64,000 nt of DNA, taken from the NCBI RefSeq assembly GCF_004118975.1, contig NZ_CP035376.1, positions 2,046,001-2,110,000 of the forward strand, given 5' to 3'. This document shows positions 39,933 to 49,700 of the stretch, one piece after another. The notes beneath the pieces are model-generated. The model had not been told where the DNA came from. It searched no databases and saw only the letters and a program-made list of their open reading frames with translations. The translations under genes and the position numbers were made by a program. The stretch is from Luteimonas sp. YGD11-2. GTDB lineage: Bacteria > Pseudomonadota > Gammaproteobacteria > Xanthomonadales > Xanthomonadaceae. Each line of letters starts with the position of its first letter. Position 1 is the stretch's first letter.

Positions 39933-41749
39933 CAGCGTCCCCGCATGAACCAGCGATCGATCTCGGCCAGGCTGAACCGCGTCCAGGTCGGACGCCCATG
40001 ATTGCACTGGCCGGAGCGTTCCGTCTCCTCCATCTGCCGCAGCAGGGCGTTCATTTCCGGCACGGTGAGGCGGCGGTTGGCACGGACGGAACCATGGCAG
40101 GCCATCGTCGACAGCAGCTCGTCGCGCGCACTGCGCACGCGGCGGCTGTGGCCGTGTTCGCGCAGGTCGGCGAGCACGTCGCGCAGCAGCGCCTCGGTAT
40201 CGCCCTGCGCCAGCAGCGCCGGCACGCCACGCAGCAGCAGCGACTGCGGGCCGGCACGCGAGACGTCGAAGCCGAGTTCCGCCAGCACCGCGGCCTCGCG
40301 TTCGGCGATATCGGCCTCGCGTTCGGCAACCGCCACCGTCTGCGGCACCAGCAGCGGCTGCATGCGCAGGCCTTCGCTGTCGTGCGCGGCCTTCAACTTC
40401 TCGTAGCCGATGCGCTCGTGCGCGGCATGCATGTCGACGACGATCAGGCCGTCGGCGGCCTGGCTCAGGATGTAGATGCCATGCAGCTGCGCCAGCGCGA
40501 ACCCCAGCGGCGGAATGCCGCGCTCGTCGGCATCCGCCATCGCCTGGCTGCCCGCGACCACGGCCCCGCCATCGGCGAGCGCCGGCGTCGTCGCGCCATA
40601 CAGCGCCGCGTAGCCGGCACGCAGTTCGTCGACCCGCAGCGACAGATTGGACTGTTCGCGGGGCTCTACGCGGCCTGCCCAGGATGCTGGAAACGCCGAG
40701 GTCGGGGACGGCTGCAGTGATGACGCATCCGATGCCACCGCTGCGCCGAGACCTGCTCGGGTGTCGGCCAGCGCGCCCTGCAGGGTGCGGTAGACGAACT
40801 CGTGCAGCAGGCGTCCGTCGCGGAAGCGCACCTCATGCTTGGCCGGATGCACGTTGACGTCCACGCGCGTGGGGTCGAGTTCCAGGAACAGCACGTACGC
40901 CGGCTGGCGCAAGTGGTACATCACGTCGGCGTACGCCTGTTTCACCGCATGGCTGATGCTGCGGTCGCGCACCGCACGCCCGTTGACGTAGAGATGCTGC
41001 TGGTCTGCACTGGCGCGCGAATACGCCGGCCGCGCGATCCAGCCCGACAGCCGCAGCCCCGCGGCGCTGTGGTCGACGCGCAACGCCTGGCGCGCGAATT
41101 CGGCGCCCAGGGTTTCCTCAAGCCGGCCGTCCTCGAACAGCGAGCCACCACCGCGGTAGCGCCGCAGCGGCTTGCCGTTGTGGCTGATGCGCAGCTCGAC
41201 GTCAGGCCGGGCCAGCGCCAGCGAGCGCAGCCAGTCCTCGACATGGCCGAGCTCGGTGCGCTCGGCACGCAGGAACTTGCGGCGTGCCGGCACGTTGTAG
41301 AACAGGTCGCGCACCTCGACGGTGGTGCCGGTCGGGTGCGCCTTGGGCTCCAGCGCGCCCAGCTGGCCGCCTTCCACCGCGAGCGCGCTGGCATGGGCGG
41401 CATCGACGGTACGCGACACCAGCAGGAAGCGGCTGACCGACGCGATCGACGGCAGCGCCTCACCGCGGAAGCCGAGGGTGGCGACCGCCTCGAGATCGTC
41501 GAGCGATGCGATCTTGCTGGTGGCGTGGCGCGAAACCGCGAGCGGAAGCTCGTCGGGCGGGATGCCGCCGCCGTCGTCGCGCACGCGGATCAGGCGTACG
41601 CCGCCTTCCTCGAGTTCGATGTCGACGCGCCCTGCCCCCGCGTCCAGTGCGTTCTCCACCAGTTCCTTGACGACGGATGCCGGGCGTTCGACGACCTCGC
41701 CGGCGGCGATCTGGTTGGCGAGGGTCTCGGGTAGCTGGCGGATGCGCAC
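39932..41749 (-). CDS. mutL: DNA mismatch repair protein MutL
   Basis: A 605-residue GHL ATPase: [10 protein letters not shown] with the catalytic Glu, [12 protein letters not shown], and [14 protein letters not shown] in the N-terminal domain (1-330), a Pro/Ser linker, and a C-terminal dimerisation domain. At residues 439-450 [12 protein letters not shown] fits the endonuclease pattern D-Q-H-A-x2-E-x4-E with Gln to Met, and ACHGS plus CNHGRPT are present, so this MutL is probably a nicking endonuclease like that of Pseudomonas and unlike E. coli. Start is GTG at 41749; a TATCAT -10-like box is at 41782-41777. Confidence 0.97.
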   Translation of the reverse strand: MRIRQLPETLANQIAAGEVVERPASVVKELVENALDAGAGRVDIELEEGGVRLIRVRDDGGGIPPDELPLAVSRHATSKIASLDDLEAVATLGFRGEALPSIASVSRFLLVSRTVDAAHASALAVEGGQLGALEPKAHPTGTTVEVRDLFYNVPARRKFLRAERTELGHVEDWLRSLALARPDVELRISHNGKPLRRYRGGGSLFEDGRLEETLGAEFARQALRVDHSAAGLRLSGWIARPAYSRASADQQHLYVNGRAVRDRSISHAVKQAYADVMYHLRQPAYVLFLELDPTRVDVNVHPAKHEVRFRDGRLLHEFVYRTLQGALADTRAGLGAAVASDASSLQPSPTSAFPASWAGRVEPREQSNLSLRVDELRAGYAALYGATTPALADGGAVVAGSQAMADADERGIPPLGFALAQLHGIYILSQAADGLIVVDMHAAHERIGYEKLKAAHDSEGLRMQPLLVPQTVAVAEREADIAEREAAVLAELGFDVSRAGPQSLLLRGVPALLAQGDTEALLRDVLADLREHGHSRRVRSARDELLSTMACHGSVRANRRLTVPEMNALLRQMEETERSGQCNHGRPTWTRFSLAEIDRWFMRGR

Positions 41750-41816
41750 GGGGTCTGCTGCAACGGATCAACCGCGATGATAGCGGCTGCACCCGCGCGT
41801 GCGCCCCGCGGCCGGC

Positions 41817-43436
41817 TCAGGGGCTGCCGCCCTGCCCGTTGTTGCCTGCCGCGGCCGCAGCGCGCGCGGCATACAGCGTGCCCGGCGGCGGCTGGTTGGA
41901 GAAATAGGTGTTGACGCCGTCGAGCACCGCACGCGCCACGGTGGACTGGAAGCGCGGATCGATCAGCCGCTGCTCCTCTTCCGGGTTGGAGAGGAACGCA
42001 GTCTCCACCAGCATCGCCGGCATGTCGGAGGTGCGCAGCACCGCGAAGTTGGCGCGCTCGATATGCGGCTTGTGGTTGTTGCCGATGCGCTTGAGCCCGG
42101 CGAGCACATGCTGGCCGGCATCCTCGGATGCTTTCATCTGCCCGCTCTGGGTGAGGTCGAGCAGCACCGATGCCAGCGTGCCATCGGCTTCCTGCAGGCG
42201 CACGCCACCGATCAGGTCGGCCGCGTTCTCCTTGTCCGCCAGCCAGCGCGCGCGCTGCGACGACGCCCCGCGCAGCGACAGCACGTACACCGACGAACCC
42301 TTGGCATTGCGGTTGGGAGCGGCATCGGCGTGGATCGAGATGAACATGTCGGCGCCGGCCTGGCGCGCCAGCTGGGTGCGGCGGTTCAACGGCAGGAACA
42401 CGTCGCGGTCGCGGGTCAGGTAGGCCTTGAGGCCCGGCGTGGCATCCACCTGCCGCGCGAGTTCCCGGGCGATGGCCAGGGTGATGTCCTTCTCGCGCTG
42501 GCCGGTCGGGCCGACCGCGCCGGGATCCTGCCCGCCATGCCCGGCATCGATGGCGATCACCAGCGGGCGCGTGCCGGCGGGGCTGATGGCGCGCGCGAGG
42601 GGCGGCGCCGGCGTGGCGCTGGCCTGCGGTGCGCGCGTCGCGGGCGCCGGGGATTGCTGTGAGGCCGCGGGAGTGGCCGCGGGGCGCGCTGGCGGCGGTG
42701 TGGCGGCCGCGACCTGCGCCGCGGCGGTTGCGGGAGGCGTGGCGCGGGACGCGGCGATTTCCGAGATCAGCCGCGAGGTGGCCGCACTCGACGCGGCGAC
42801 GTCATCGCCTTGCGGACGGGCCGCAACCGACGCCGGCGCCGGCCGTGGCGTGGGAGGCGGCTGCACGCTCCCGGCGATCAGCCGCGAGGTCGCGTCGTTT
42901 GACGCCGCGACCGGATCGACGCTGGGCGCAGCAGGTACGGCCACAGCGGGCACCGGGGCCGGAGCCGGAGCCGGAGCCGATCCGGCGCCTGCCACGGCCG
43001 CGGCGACCGCCGGGCCGGACACGACATCGCCATCGTCCGGCCATTCCAGCACCAGCCGCACGCCATTGGCGGCGGGCTCGAAACGCGGCTTCAGCGCGAC
43101 CACCGGCTGGTGCAGGTCGAACACGATCCGGCTGGTACCGGGCTGGGGCTGGCCGCTGCGGACCGCCTTCACCAGGCCTGCCGGCGCCGGCAACTGCAGG
43201 TTCCGTGGCAGCGTGGTGCCCGGGAGGTCGACCACCAGCCGATGCGGATCGGCGAGGTTGAGGGTACGGAACTCGACTTCGGCGGGCAGCACCAGCTCGG
43301 CGCGGGTGCCGGTGGCGCCGGCAGCGAGCTGTACACCGCCGACTTCCGCGGCTTTGGCCACGACACTCCAGACAAGGCCGGCCAGGAGGGCCAGCCCCAA
43401 CAGAAGTTCCTGGATTCGAGCTCCCCGGGCGCGCAT
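41817..43436 (-). CDS. amiC: N-acetylmuramoyl-L-alanine amidase (AmiC type)
   Basis: A 539-residue periplasmic amidase that splits septal peptidoglycan. A hydrophobic signal segment is at about residues 9-30, an AMIN domain at about 33-145 (RAELVLPAEVEFRTLNLADPHR), a long Ala/Pro-rich linker, then the zinc-dependent Amidase_3 domain (AIDAGHGGQDPGAVG, FISIHADAAPN, VETAFLSNPEEE). The linker repeats a DxVAASxxATSRLI unit twice. No terminal LysM is present. ATG at 43436 is preferred; a TTG four codons earlier is possible. The tsaE-amiC-mutL order is the classic gammaproteobacterial cluster. Confidence 0.94.
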   Translation of the reverse strand: MRARGARIQELLLGLALLAGLVWSVVAKAAEVGGVQLAAGATGTRAELVLPAEVEFRTLNLADPHRLVVDLPGTTLPRNLQLPAPAGLVKAVRSGQPQPGTSRIVFDLHQPVVALKPRFEPAANGVRLVLEWPDDGDVVSGPAVAAAVAGAGSAPAPAPAPVPAVAVPAAPSVDPVAASNDATSRLIAGSVQPPPTPRPAPASVAARPQGDDVAASSAATSRLISEIAASRATPPATAAAQVAAATPPPARPAATPAASQQSPAPATRAPQASATPAPPLARAISPAGTRPLVIAIDAGHGGQDPGAVGPTGQREKDITLAIARELARQVDATPGLKAYLTRDRDVFLPLNRRTQLARQAGADMFISIHADAAPNRNAKGSSVYVLSLRGASSQRARWLADKENAADLIGGVRLQEADGTLASVLLDLTQSGQMKASEDAGQHVLAGLKRIGNNHKPHIERANFAVLRTSDMPAMLVETAFLSNPEEEQRLIDPRFQSTVARAVLDGVNTYFSNQPPPGTLYAARAAAAAGNNGQGGSP

Positions 43437-43523
43437 TGCCGTAGTCAAGCACCAGAGGGTTTTGTTTGCAAGATGTTTTCCCTTATGAATCCGCCACCTG
43501 CCGGCCCTTCCTGCGCCGGTGGT

Positions 43524-44015
43524 TCAGGAAACCGTCACAAGTGCGGCATCGTCCAGCCGATCCAGCCAGGCCCGGCCCGTGGGCGAACAGGCGTCGATGC
43601 GGATCGCGCGGCCGTCCCCCGCGATCGCCAGATGCACGGCCAGATCCGGGGCGGGCAGTGCCCCGGCCCCGCGCTGCGGCCATTCGACCAGCCACAACGC
43701 GCCTGCGGCCTCGTCCAGACCGAGGAATTCCAGTTCACCGGGATCGCCGATCCGGTACAGGTCGAGATGCAGCGCCTCCCGCCCACCGGCCAGCGGATAG
43801 CGTTCGACCAGCGTATAGGTCGGGCTGCGCACCGTGCCCTGCACGCCGAGGTGCCTGAGCCAGGCGCGGGCGAGCGTGGACTTGCCCGCACCCAGGTCGC
43901 CATGCAGATGCACGACCGCGCCACCCTGCGGTTGCGATTCCGCAAGCCTCGCCGCCAGTGCGGCGGTGGCGGCAGGATCATCGAGCTGCAGCTCCAGGGT
44001 GTGGCCGGTACTCAC
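43524..44015 (-). CDS. tsaE: tRNA threonylcarbamoyladenosine biosynthesis ATPase TsaE
   Basis: A 163-residue P-loop ATPase that works with TsaB and TsaD to make t6A37 in ANN-decoding tRNAs. Walker A is GDLGAGKST (39-47), then VRSPTYTLVERYPL, the HLDLYRIGDPGELEFLG strand and the WVEWP-like LWLVEWPQRG motif. It starts with GTG at 44015, overlapping the nnrD stop (GTGA). The usual partner nnrD lies just upstream. Confidence 0.95.
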   Translation of the reverse strand: MSTGHTLELQLDDPAATAALAARLAESQPQGGAVVHLHGDLGAGKSTLARAWLRHLGVQGTVRSPTYTLVERYPLAGGREALHLDLYRIGDPGELEFLGLDEAAGALWLVEWPQRGAGALPAPDLAVHLAIAGDGRAIRIDACSPTGRAWLDRLDDAALVTVS

Positions 44016-45505
44016 GGATTCGCAGCCCTGCGCAGATGGGAAAACAGGTCCGACGGCAGCAGGCCACGTTCGCCGCCGCCGTCGGCCGCGCGGTCGCCGG
44101 CATGCGCGTGCAGCAACGCACCCGCGGTCGCGGCGTCGAACGGATCCATGCCCTGCGCTCGGAGTGCCGCCACGCAGCCGGTCAGCACATCGCCCATCCC
44201 ACCGACCGCCATGCCCGGGTTTCCGGCCGCGATCAGCCGTGGCATGCAGTGCGGTATCGCCACCAGGCTGCCGGCGCCCTTCAGGGTCACGCAGCAGCCG
44301 TAGCGCGCTGCCAGCGCCTGCACCGCAGCGTAGCGGTCACGCTGCACACCGGCGACATCGCATCCAAGCAGGCGCGCGGCCTCGCCCGGATGCGGGGTCA
44401 GCACCGTATCGGCCGGCAGGCGATCACCACGGCGGGCGAGCAGGTTCAGCGCATCGGCATCGAGGACCAGCGACCGGCCACTTGCGAGCGCCGCCGCGTA
44501 CAGCGCCTCGCCCCAAGCTGCAGTCCCCAGCCCGGGGCCCACCGCGACGACGGTGGCGGCATCGAGCAATGGCTGCAGCGAGGACACATCGTCCACCGCG
44601 TGCGGCATGGCTTCCGGGCGGCGCGCCAGCATCGGCGCCACGTGCGTTGCGCGCGTCGCCACGCTGACCAGCCCGGCACCGCTACGCAGCGCGCCCTCGG
44701 CGGCCAGCAGTACCGCGCCGCCCCTGCCATGGTCGCCCCCGACGCACAGCACATGGCCCGCATCGCCCTTGTGGCTGTTGCGCGGCCGCCGCGCAAGCCA
44801 CCCGCCCAGCGCTGCCGGGCCGAACCACTGCGCATCGGCCTGCACCCGCGCGTGCACTGCCGCAGGCACGTGCAGCGTGTCCAGCAGGCGCTCGCCGGCA
44901 TGGTCGATCGCCGGGCCGGTCTGCAGCCCCAGGTGCGCGGCAAGGAACTGCAGCGTCAGCGTGGCGCGGACAGCGCCGTCGTGCACTTCACCGCTGCCGG
45001 CATCCACGCCGCTGGGCACATCGAGCGCGAACACCGGCGCATCGGCTGCGTTGATCGCGTGCAGCAGCGCGGACAGGTCCGCATCCGGCGCGCGCGCGAG
45101 GCCGATGCCCAGCACCGCATCCACGACCAGGTCACAGGGCTCAAGCGGGCCCTCGAACGTTCCGACGCTGCCGCCTGCGGCGATGAATTCCCGCGCAGCA
45201 CGTTGCGCCAGCGCGCTGCGCGGCATGTACGCCTGCGCGTGCACCACGCGCACGTCGCGACCGGCCTGCAACGCATGCCGCGCGAAGACATGGCCATCGC
45301 CGCCGTTGTTGCCGGGGCCACACACCACCACGATCCGTCTTGCCTGCGGCCAGCGCGCCAGCGCGACCCTGCAGGCGGCTGCACCGGCGCGCGCCATCAG
45401 CGCAAATCCGTCGCCACCGGCATCCTCGATCGCGGCCTGCTCCAGCACCCGCAGCGCGGCGTTGGCGTACAGGAAACCGGACGCGCCGGGTGCGGATTCG
45501 CTCAT
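44012..45505 (-). CDS. nnrD: Bifunctional NAD(P)HX epimerase / ADP-dependent NAD(P)HX dehydratase
   Basis: A 497-residue metabolite-repair enzyme. The N-terminal epimerase (YjeF_N, about 1-215) has VVVCGPGNNGGDGHVFARH; the C-terminal dehydratase (ribokinase-like, about 225-495) has VVAVGPGLGT, LTPHPGEAARLLG, TLKGAGSLVAIP and NPGMAVGGMGDVLTG. Together they return damaged NAD(P)H hydrates to NAD(P)H. The ATG at 45505 has no ribosome-binding site but a TAGAAT -10 lies 8 bases upstream, so a leaderless message is likely. The product of the N-terminal half is often called NnrE. Confidence 0.95.
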   Translation of the reverse strand: MSESAPGASGFLYANAALRVLEQAAIEDAGGDGFALMARAGAAACRVALARWPQARRIVVVCGPGNNGGDGHVFARHALQAGRDVRVVHAQAYMPRSALAQRAAREFIAAGGSVGTFEGPLEPCDLVVDAVLGIGLARAPDADLSALLHAINAADAPVFALDVPSGVDAGSGEVHDGAVRATLTLQFLAAHLGLQTGPAIDHAGERLLDTLHVPAAVHARVQADAQWFGPAALGGWLARRPRNSHKGDAGHVLCVGGDHGRGGAVLLAAEGALRSGAGLVSVATRATHVAPMLARRPEAMPHAVDDVSSLQPLLDAATVVAVGPGLGTAAWGEALYAAALASGRSLVLDADALNLLARRGDRLPADTVLTPHPGEAARLLGCDVAGVQRDRYAAVQALAARYGCCVTLKGAGSLVAIPHCMPRLIAAGNPGMAVGGMGDVLTGCVAALRAQGMDPFDAATAGALLHAHAGDRAADGGGERGLLPSDLFSHLRRAANP

Positions 45506-45512
45506 GGGCGCG

Positions 45513-45522
45513 ATTCTATACT
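45513..45522. promoter_or_regulatory. Overlapping divergent -10 boxes for nnrD and queG
   Basis: The 10 bases ATTCTATACT hold TATACT on the plus strand (45517-45522) and TAGAAT on the minus strand (45518-45513), overlapping by two bases. queG GTG begins 7 bases after the first and nnrD ATG 8 bases after the second. Neither gene has a Shine-Dalgarno sequence. -35 elements are not evident on either side. Confidence 0.55.
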
Positions 45523-45528
45523 TCGCCG

Positions 45529-46605
45529 GTGAACGCGCCCGCGCCCCGTCCGATCGATCTCGACGCCCATGCACTGGTCGCACAGATCCGCGATCTTGCG
45601 CGCGATGCGGGCTTCCAGCGCATGGGCATCAGCGGCATCGAGCTCGGCGAGGACGAAGCGCACCTGCGTTCGTGGCTCGCCGAAGGCCTGTACGGCACCA
45701 TGGAATGGATGGCGCGCCACGGCGATCGCCGCGCGCGACCGGCGGAGCTGGTGCCGGGCACCCTGCGGGTGATCTCGGTCGGTCTCGACTACGGCCCGGA
45801 CGACCACGACGACAGCTGGCGCACACTGGCCGACGGCAGCCGTGCCTACGTCGCCCGCTACGCGCTCGGCCGCGATTACCACAAGCTGATGCGCAACCGG
45901 CTGCAGAAGCTCGCCGACCGCATCGCCGGCCTGGTCGGGCCATTCGGGCACCGGGTGTTCGTCGATTCCGCACCGGTGCTCGAACGGGCGCTGGCACGCA
46001 ATGCCGGCCTGGGCTGGATCGGCAAGCACACCTGCCTGATCGACCGCGACGGCGGTTCGTGGTTCTTCCTCGGCGAGATCTACATCGACCTGCCGCTGCC
46101 CGTCGACCCGCCGGCAACCGCGCACTGCGGCACCTGCACGCGCTGCATCGACATCTGCCCGACCGGTGCCATCGTCGCGCCGCAGCGGCTGGACGCGCGG
46201 CGCTGCATCAGCTACCTGACCATCGAGCACGACGGGCCGATTCCCGAACCGCTGCGCGCGCCGATCGGCAACCGCATCTTCGGTTGCGACGACTGCCAGC
46301 TGGTGTGCCCGTGGAACAAGTTCGCCCGCCGCCACGACGAGCCCGACTTCCGCGTGCGCAACAACCTCGACACGGCGACGCTGGCGGAACTGTTCGCCTG
46401 GACCGAAGAGGAGTTCCTGCAGCGCACCGAGGGCTCGGCGATCCGCCGCAGCGGGCACCGGCGCTGGCTGCGCAATATCGCGGTGGCCCTGGGCAACGCG
46501 CCGACCACCGCGGAAACGCTCGAGGCTCTGCGCTCGCGCCGGCATTCGGGCGACGCGCTGGTCGACGAGCATGTCGACTGGGCATTGCGCCGGCACGGCG
46601 TGTAG
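45529..46605 (+). CDS. queG: Epoxyqueuosine reductase
   Basis: A 358-residue cobalamin- and iron-sulfur-dependent enzyme making queuosine from epoxyqueuosine in GUN-anticodon tRNAs. Characteristic segments are MGISGIELGEDEAHLR, GTMEWMARHGDRRARP, RYALGRDYHKLMRNRL, VDSAPVLERALARNAGLGWIGKH, and two ferredoxin-type cysteine sets (CGTCTRCIDICPTGAI, and GCDDCQLVCPWN). The start is taken as GTG at 45529; the frame continues upstream into the antisense of nnrD, which cannot be real. No Shine-Dalgarno is present and the -10 is adjacent, predicting a leaderless message. Confidence 0.95.
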   Translation: MNAPAPRPIDLDAHALVAQIRDLARDAGFQRMGISGIELGEDEAHLRSWLAEGLYGTMEWMARHGDRRARPAELVPGTLRVISVGLDYGPDDHDDSWRTLADGSRAYVARYALGRDYHKLMRNRLQKLADRIAGLVGPFGHRVFVDSAPVLERALARNAGLGWIGKHTCLIDRDGGSWFFLGEIYIDLPLPVDPPATAHCGTCTRCIDICPTGAIVAPQRLDARRCISYLTIEHDGPIPEPLRAPIGNRIFGCDDCQLVCPWNKFARRHDEPDFRVRNNLDTATLAELFAWTEEEFLQRTEGSAIRRSGHRRWLRNIAVALGNAPTTAETLEALRSRRHSGDALVDEHVDWALRRHGV

Positions 46606-46699
46606 CGGGTAGACGGGGCACCGCGCCCCGGCCGAATACGCGGGGTTATCCGATCGCCGTTCTTCCCCGATCGCGCGCGACCCGCGATCGCTGCGGGCA

Positions 46700-48223
46700 T
46701 CAGCGCCGCGAGGCGATCTCGGCCAGCAGCGCGCGCGTCACCGGGTCTTCCACCCGCGCGGGATCGCCCTTCACCGCCGGCAGCAACTCGCCGGCGATGC
46801 GCTTGCCCAGCTCCACGCCCCACTGGTCGAAGGCGTTGATGCCCCACAGCACCGACTGCAGGTAGACGCTGTGCTCGTAGAGCGCGATCAGCGCACCCAG
46901 CGAATGCGGCGTCAGCGCGTCGAGCAGCAGCAACGTCGACGGCCGATTGCCGGGATAGCGCTTCTGCGCATCCTCGGCCGCATGGCCATTGGCCAGCGCC
47001 TCGGTCTGCGCCAGCAGGTTGGACAGCAGCGCGGCATGGTTCTCGGCATAGGGGTGATCGGGCCGCACGGTGCCGATGAAGTCGGCCGGCACGCTCTGGG
47101 TGCCCTGGTGCAACGCCTGGAAGAAGCTGTGCTGCGAATTGGTTCCGGCACCACCCCACAGCACCGGCACGGTGTCCACGTCCGCCGGTTCCCCATCGGG
47201 GGTGACCGACTTGCCGAGGCTTTCCATCACCAGCTGCTGGAGGTAGGCCGGCAGCAGCGCGAGGCGCTCGTCGTAGGGCAGCACGGCATGTGTCGGCAGG
47301 CCGAGGCCGTTGCGGTTCCACACCGCGGTCAACGCATGCAGCACCGGCAGGTTGGCGTCGAGCGGCGCCTCGAGCACGTGCGCGTCCATCTCCGCCGCGC
47401 CTTCGAGCAGTGCGTCGAAGCCGTCCATGCCGATCGCCAGTGCGATCGCGAAACCGACCGTCGACCACAGCGAATAACGCCCGCCCACCCAGTCCCACAT
47501 CGGCAGCACGCGCGCGGGATCGACGCCGAACGCCTGCGCCTTTTCGACGTTCGCGCTGACGGCATAGAGGCGTTCCCCCCCACCCAGCCAGTCACGCAGG
47601 ATGGTGCCGTTGAGCAGGGTTTCCTGGGTGCCGAAACTCTTCGACACCAGGATCGCCGCGGTCTTCGCCGGGTCCAGCCCACGCAGGCGATGAAAAGCAT
47701 CACTGCCGTCGACATTGGTCAGGAAGTGCACGCGGAAGCGCCCGCTGTGCGCATCCTTGAGGGCATCGACCACCAGCCGCGGGCCGAGATCGGACCCGCC
47801 GATGCCGACGTTGACGATATCGGTGACGTCCGACGCCGCCAGCGCATCCACCATCGACGCCATGCGCGCACGCGCACCCCGCGCCTGCGCATGTGCGTCC
47901 TGCGCCACCGGCGTGGTGCCGAGCGCGGAGCGCAGTGCCACGTGCAGGGCCGGGCGCTGCTCGGAAGGATTGACCATCGCACCGTCGAACAGCGCGCGCA
48001 GCGCGTCCTGCAGGCCTGCGTCCGCAGCGAGTGCATACAGGCCGGCCAGCGCCTGGTCATCGAAGCGCTGGCGGGCGAAGTTGGCATACAGCGGACCGAC
48101 ACGCAGCGACAGTGCGGTTGCCCGCGCCGGATCGGCACCGACCAGCCCGGCGATCCGGGTATCCGCGAGGCGGCGCGCGTGCGGCGCCAGCGCCTGCTGA
48201 AGCCGTCGCGCCGCCGCCGACAT
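46700..48223 (-). CDS. pgi: Glucose-6-phosphate isomerase
   Basis: A 507-residue homodimeric isomerase of glucose 6-phosphate and fructose 6-phosphate. Signatures: [15 protein letters not shown] (sugar-phosphate site), [30 protein letters not shown], and the C-terminal active-site region [18 protein letters not shown] and [17 protein letters not shown]. It is a little shorter than E. coli Pgi (549). Its ATG overlaps the panD stop (TGATG). The pgi-panD-panC-panB order is typical of xanthomonads. It converges with queG across 94 bases that hold small GC hairpins but no clear terminator. Confidence 0.97.
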   Translation of the reverse strand: MSAAARRLQQALAPHARRLADTRIAGLVGADPARATALSLRVGPLYANFARQRFDDQALAGLYALAADAGLQDALRALFDGAMVNPSEQRPALHVALRSALGTTPVAQDAHAQARGARARMASMVDALAASDVTDIVNVGIGGSDLGPRLVVDALKDAHSGRFRVHFLTNVDGSDAFHRLRGLDPAKTAAILVSKSFGTQETLLNGTILRDWLGGGERLYAVSANVEKAQAFGVDPARVLPMWDWVGGRYSLWSTVGFAIALAIGMDGFDALLEGAAEMDAHVLEAPLDANLPVLHALTAVWNRNGLGLPTHAVLPYDERLALLPAYLQQLVMESLGKSVTPDGEPADVDTVPVLWGGAGTNSQHSFFQALHQGTQSVPADFIGTVRPDHPYAENHAALLSNLLAQTEALANGHAAEDAQKRYPGNRPSTLLLLDALTPHSLGALIALYEHSVYLQSVLWGINAFDQWGVELGKRIAGELLPAVKGDPARVEDPVTRALLAEIASRR

Positions 48224-48603
48224 CAGGCTGCCTGCGCCGGGATCGAGTCGTTGGTGTGCGTCATCCGGTTCTGCCGGTCGACATACACCAGGCTCGGCTT
48301 GAACACCGCGGCTTCGGCCTCGTCGCAGGCGCCATAGGCACAGATGATGACGAGGTCGCCGCAGGCCGCCTTGTGCGCGGCCGCGCCGTTGACGGAAATG
48401 ATCCCGCTGCCGGCTTCGGCGCGGATCGCATAGGTCGCGAAACGCTCGCCATTGTCGATGTTGTAGATCTCGATGCGCTCGTATTCGCGGATGCCCGAGA
48501 GCTCGAGCAGGTGCCCGTCGATCGCACAGGAACCTTCGTAGTGCAGCTCCGCGTGGGTGACGGTGGCGCGGTGGATCTTGGCTTTGAGCAGGGTCAGTTG
48601 CAT
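48223..48603 (-). CDS. panD: Aspartate 1-decarboxylase proenzyme
   Basis: A 126-residue pyruvoyl enzyme making beta-alanine from aspartate for pantothenate. Self-cleavage is between Gly24 and Ser25 ([10 protein letters not shown]). Lys9 (LLKAKIHRA), Tyr22 and the [19 protein letters not shown] core are all present. Beta-alanine is consumed by PanC, encoded 100 bases upstream on the same strand. Ordinary length and intact motifs. The stop overlaps pgi. Confidence 0.97.
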   Translation of the reverse strand: MQLTLLKAKIHRATVTHAELHYEGSCAIDGHLLELSGIREYERIEIYNIDNGERFATYAIRAEAGSGIISVNGAAAHKAACGDLVIICAYGACDEAEAAVFKPSLVYVDRQNRMTHTNDSIPAQAA

Positions 48604-48703
48604 GGCGTCGGCCCGCGCGAACGGGAGCTGCGGGACGTGGGGTCCGCGGAAGACGCCAGTATATGCACCCCCTGCCGCATCGCAACAAACACCACGGCGG
48701 GAT

Positions 48704-49555
48704 TCAGCCGCCGCTGCCGAACTCGAGGTTGTCGATCAGCCGGGTGGTTCCAAGGCGTGCCGCGACCAGCGCCACGCGCATGTCATCGCCGTCCTCGGGT
48801 ATGCCGAGTGCGGGGGTGCGCACCACCGCGTAGTCCACCCCGAAGCCGGCGGCGTTCAGGGCGTCCCGCGCCTGCGCCTCCACCACCTCGCGCGGCGCGC
48901 CGGCGAGGCTCTGCCCCCGCATGCGCTGCAGGGTGGCATGGATCAACGGTGCGATGGTGCGCTGTTGCGGAGTCAGGTACTGGTTGCGTGAGCTGAGCGC
49001 CAGGCCGTCGCTGTCACGCACGATGGCACCTGCCAGCAGCTCGACCGGGAACGCCAGATCGCGCACGAGGTGGCGGATCACCGCCAGCTGCTGGTAGTCC
49101 TTGAGCCCGAACGCAGCGACGTCGGGCTGCACCTGCAGGAGCAGCCGCGACACCACCGTCGCCACGCCGTCGAAGTGCCCGGGGCGCTGCGCGCCTTCGA
49201 GCACCCCGGTCACCCCCGGCACCGACATGCGCACCGCATTGTCGACACCCAGCGGGTACATCGTCTCCACCGAAGGCGCCCACATCAGGTCGCAGCCGGC
49301 GGCGGCAAGGCCGTCGGCATCGGCTTCGGGCGTGCGCGGATAACGCGCGAAATCCTCGTTCGGCCCGAACTGGGTCGGGTTCACGAACACGCTGGTGACG
49401 ACGCGATCGGCATGCGCACGGGCGAGGCGCACCAGCGAATGGTGGCCGCTGTGCAGGTTGCCCATCGTCGGCACCAGGCCCACGCGCAGGCCCTGCTGCT
49501 TCCAGCTGCGGATGCGCGCGCGCAGGGTGTCGAGGCTGTGGACGATATCGATCAT
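48704..49555 (-). CDS. panC: Pantothenate synthetase
   Basis: A 283-residue ATP-dependent ligase joining pantoate and beta-alanine. Nucleotidyl-transferase motifs [14 protein letters not shown] and the KMSKS-like [11 protein letters not shown] are visible, with [16 protein letters not shown] and [16 protein letters not shown] choose the ATG at 49555 ([15 protein letters not shown]), which fits the family N-terminus; a frame-continuous ATG 14 codons upstream (MICENSL) is less likely. It is 145 bases downstream of panB, a gap without a recognisable gene. Confidence 0.96.
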   Translation of the reverse strand: MIDIVHSLDTLRARIRSWKQQGLRVGLVPTMGNLHSGHHSLVRLARAHADRVVTSVFVNPTQFGPNEDFARYPRTPEADADGLAAAGCDLMWAPSVETMYPLGVDNAVRMSVPGVTGVLEGAQRPGHFDGVATVVSRLLLQVQPDVAAFGLKDYQQLAVIRHLVRDLAFPVELLAGAIVRDSDGLALSSRNQYLTPQQRTIAPLIHATLQRMRGQSLAGAPREVVEAQARDALNAAGFGVDYAVVRTPALGIPEDGDDMRVALVAARLGTTRLIDNLEFGSGG

Positions 49556-49700
49556 GCGGCAGGTGGTGGCGGGAGGCAGGGAATTCTCGCAGATCACCTG
49601 AGGGCAGCACGCGGTCTGCGCTCAAAATCGGGATTGCGCAAAACCAACCCGCGCGTGCGTCACCGCGCTCCCTTCGATCCGCGCATCTCGCGGCAACCCG

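Noticed and set aside
46871..48337. 488-codon plus-strand frame opposite pgi and panD
   Set aside because: Spans two real genes on the other strand, has no recognisable domain and has the Gln/Arg/His bias of a shadow frame.
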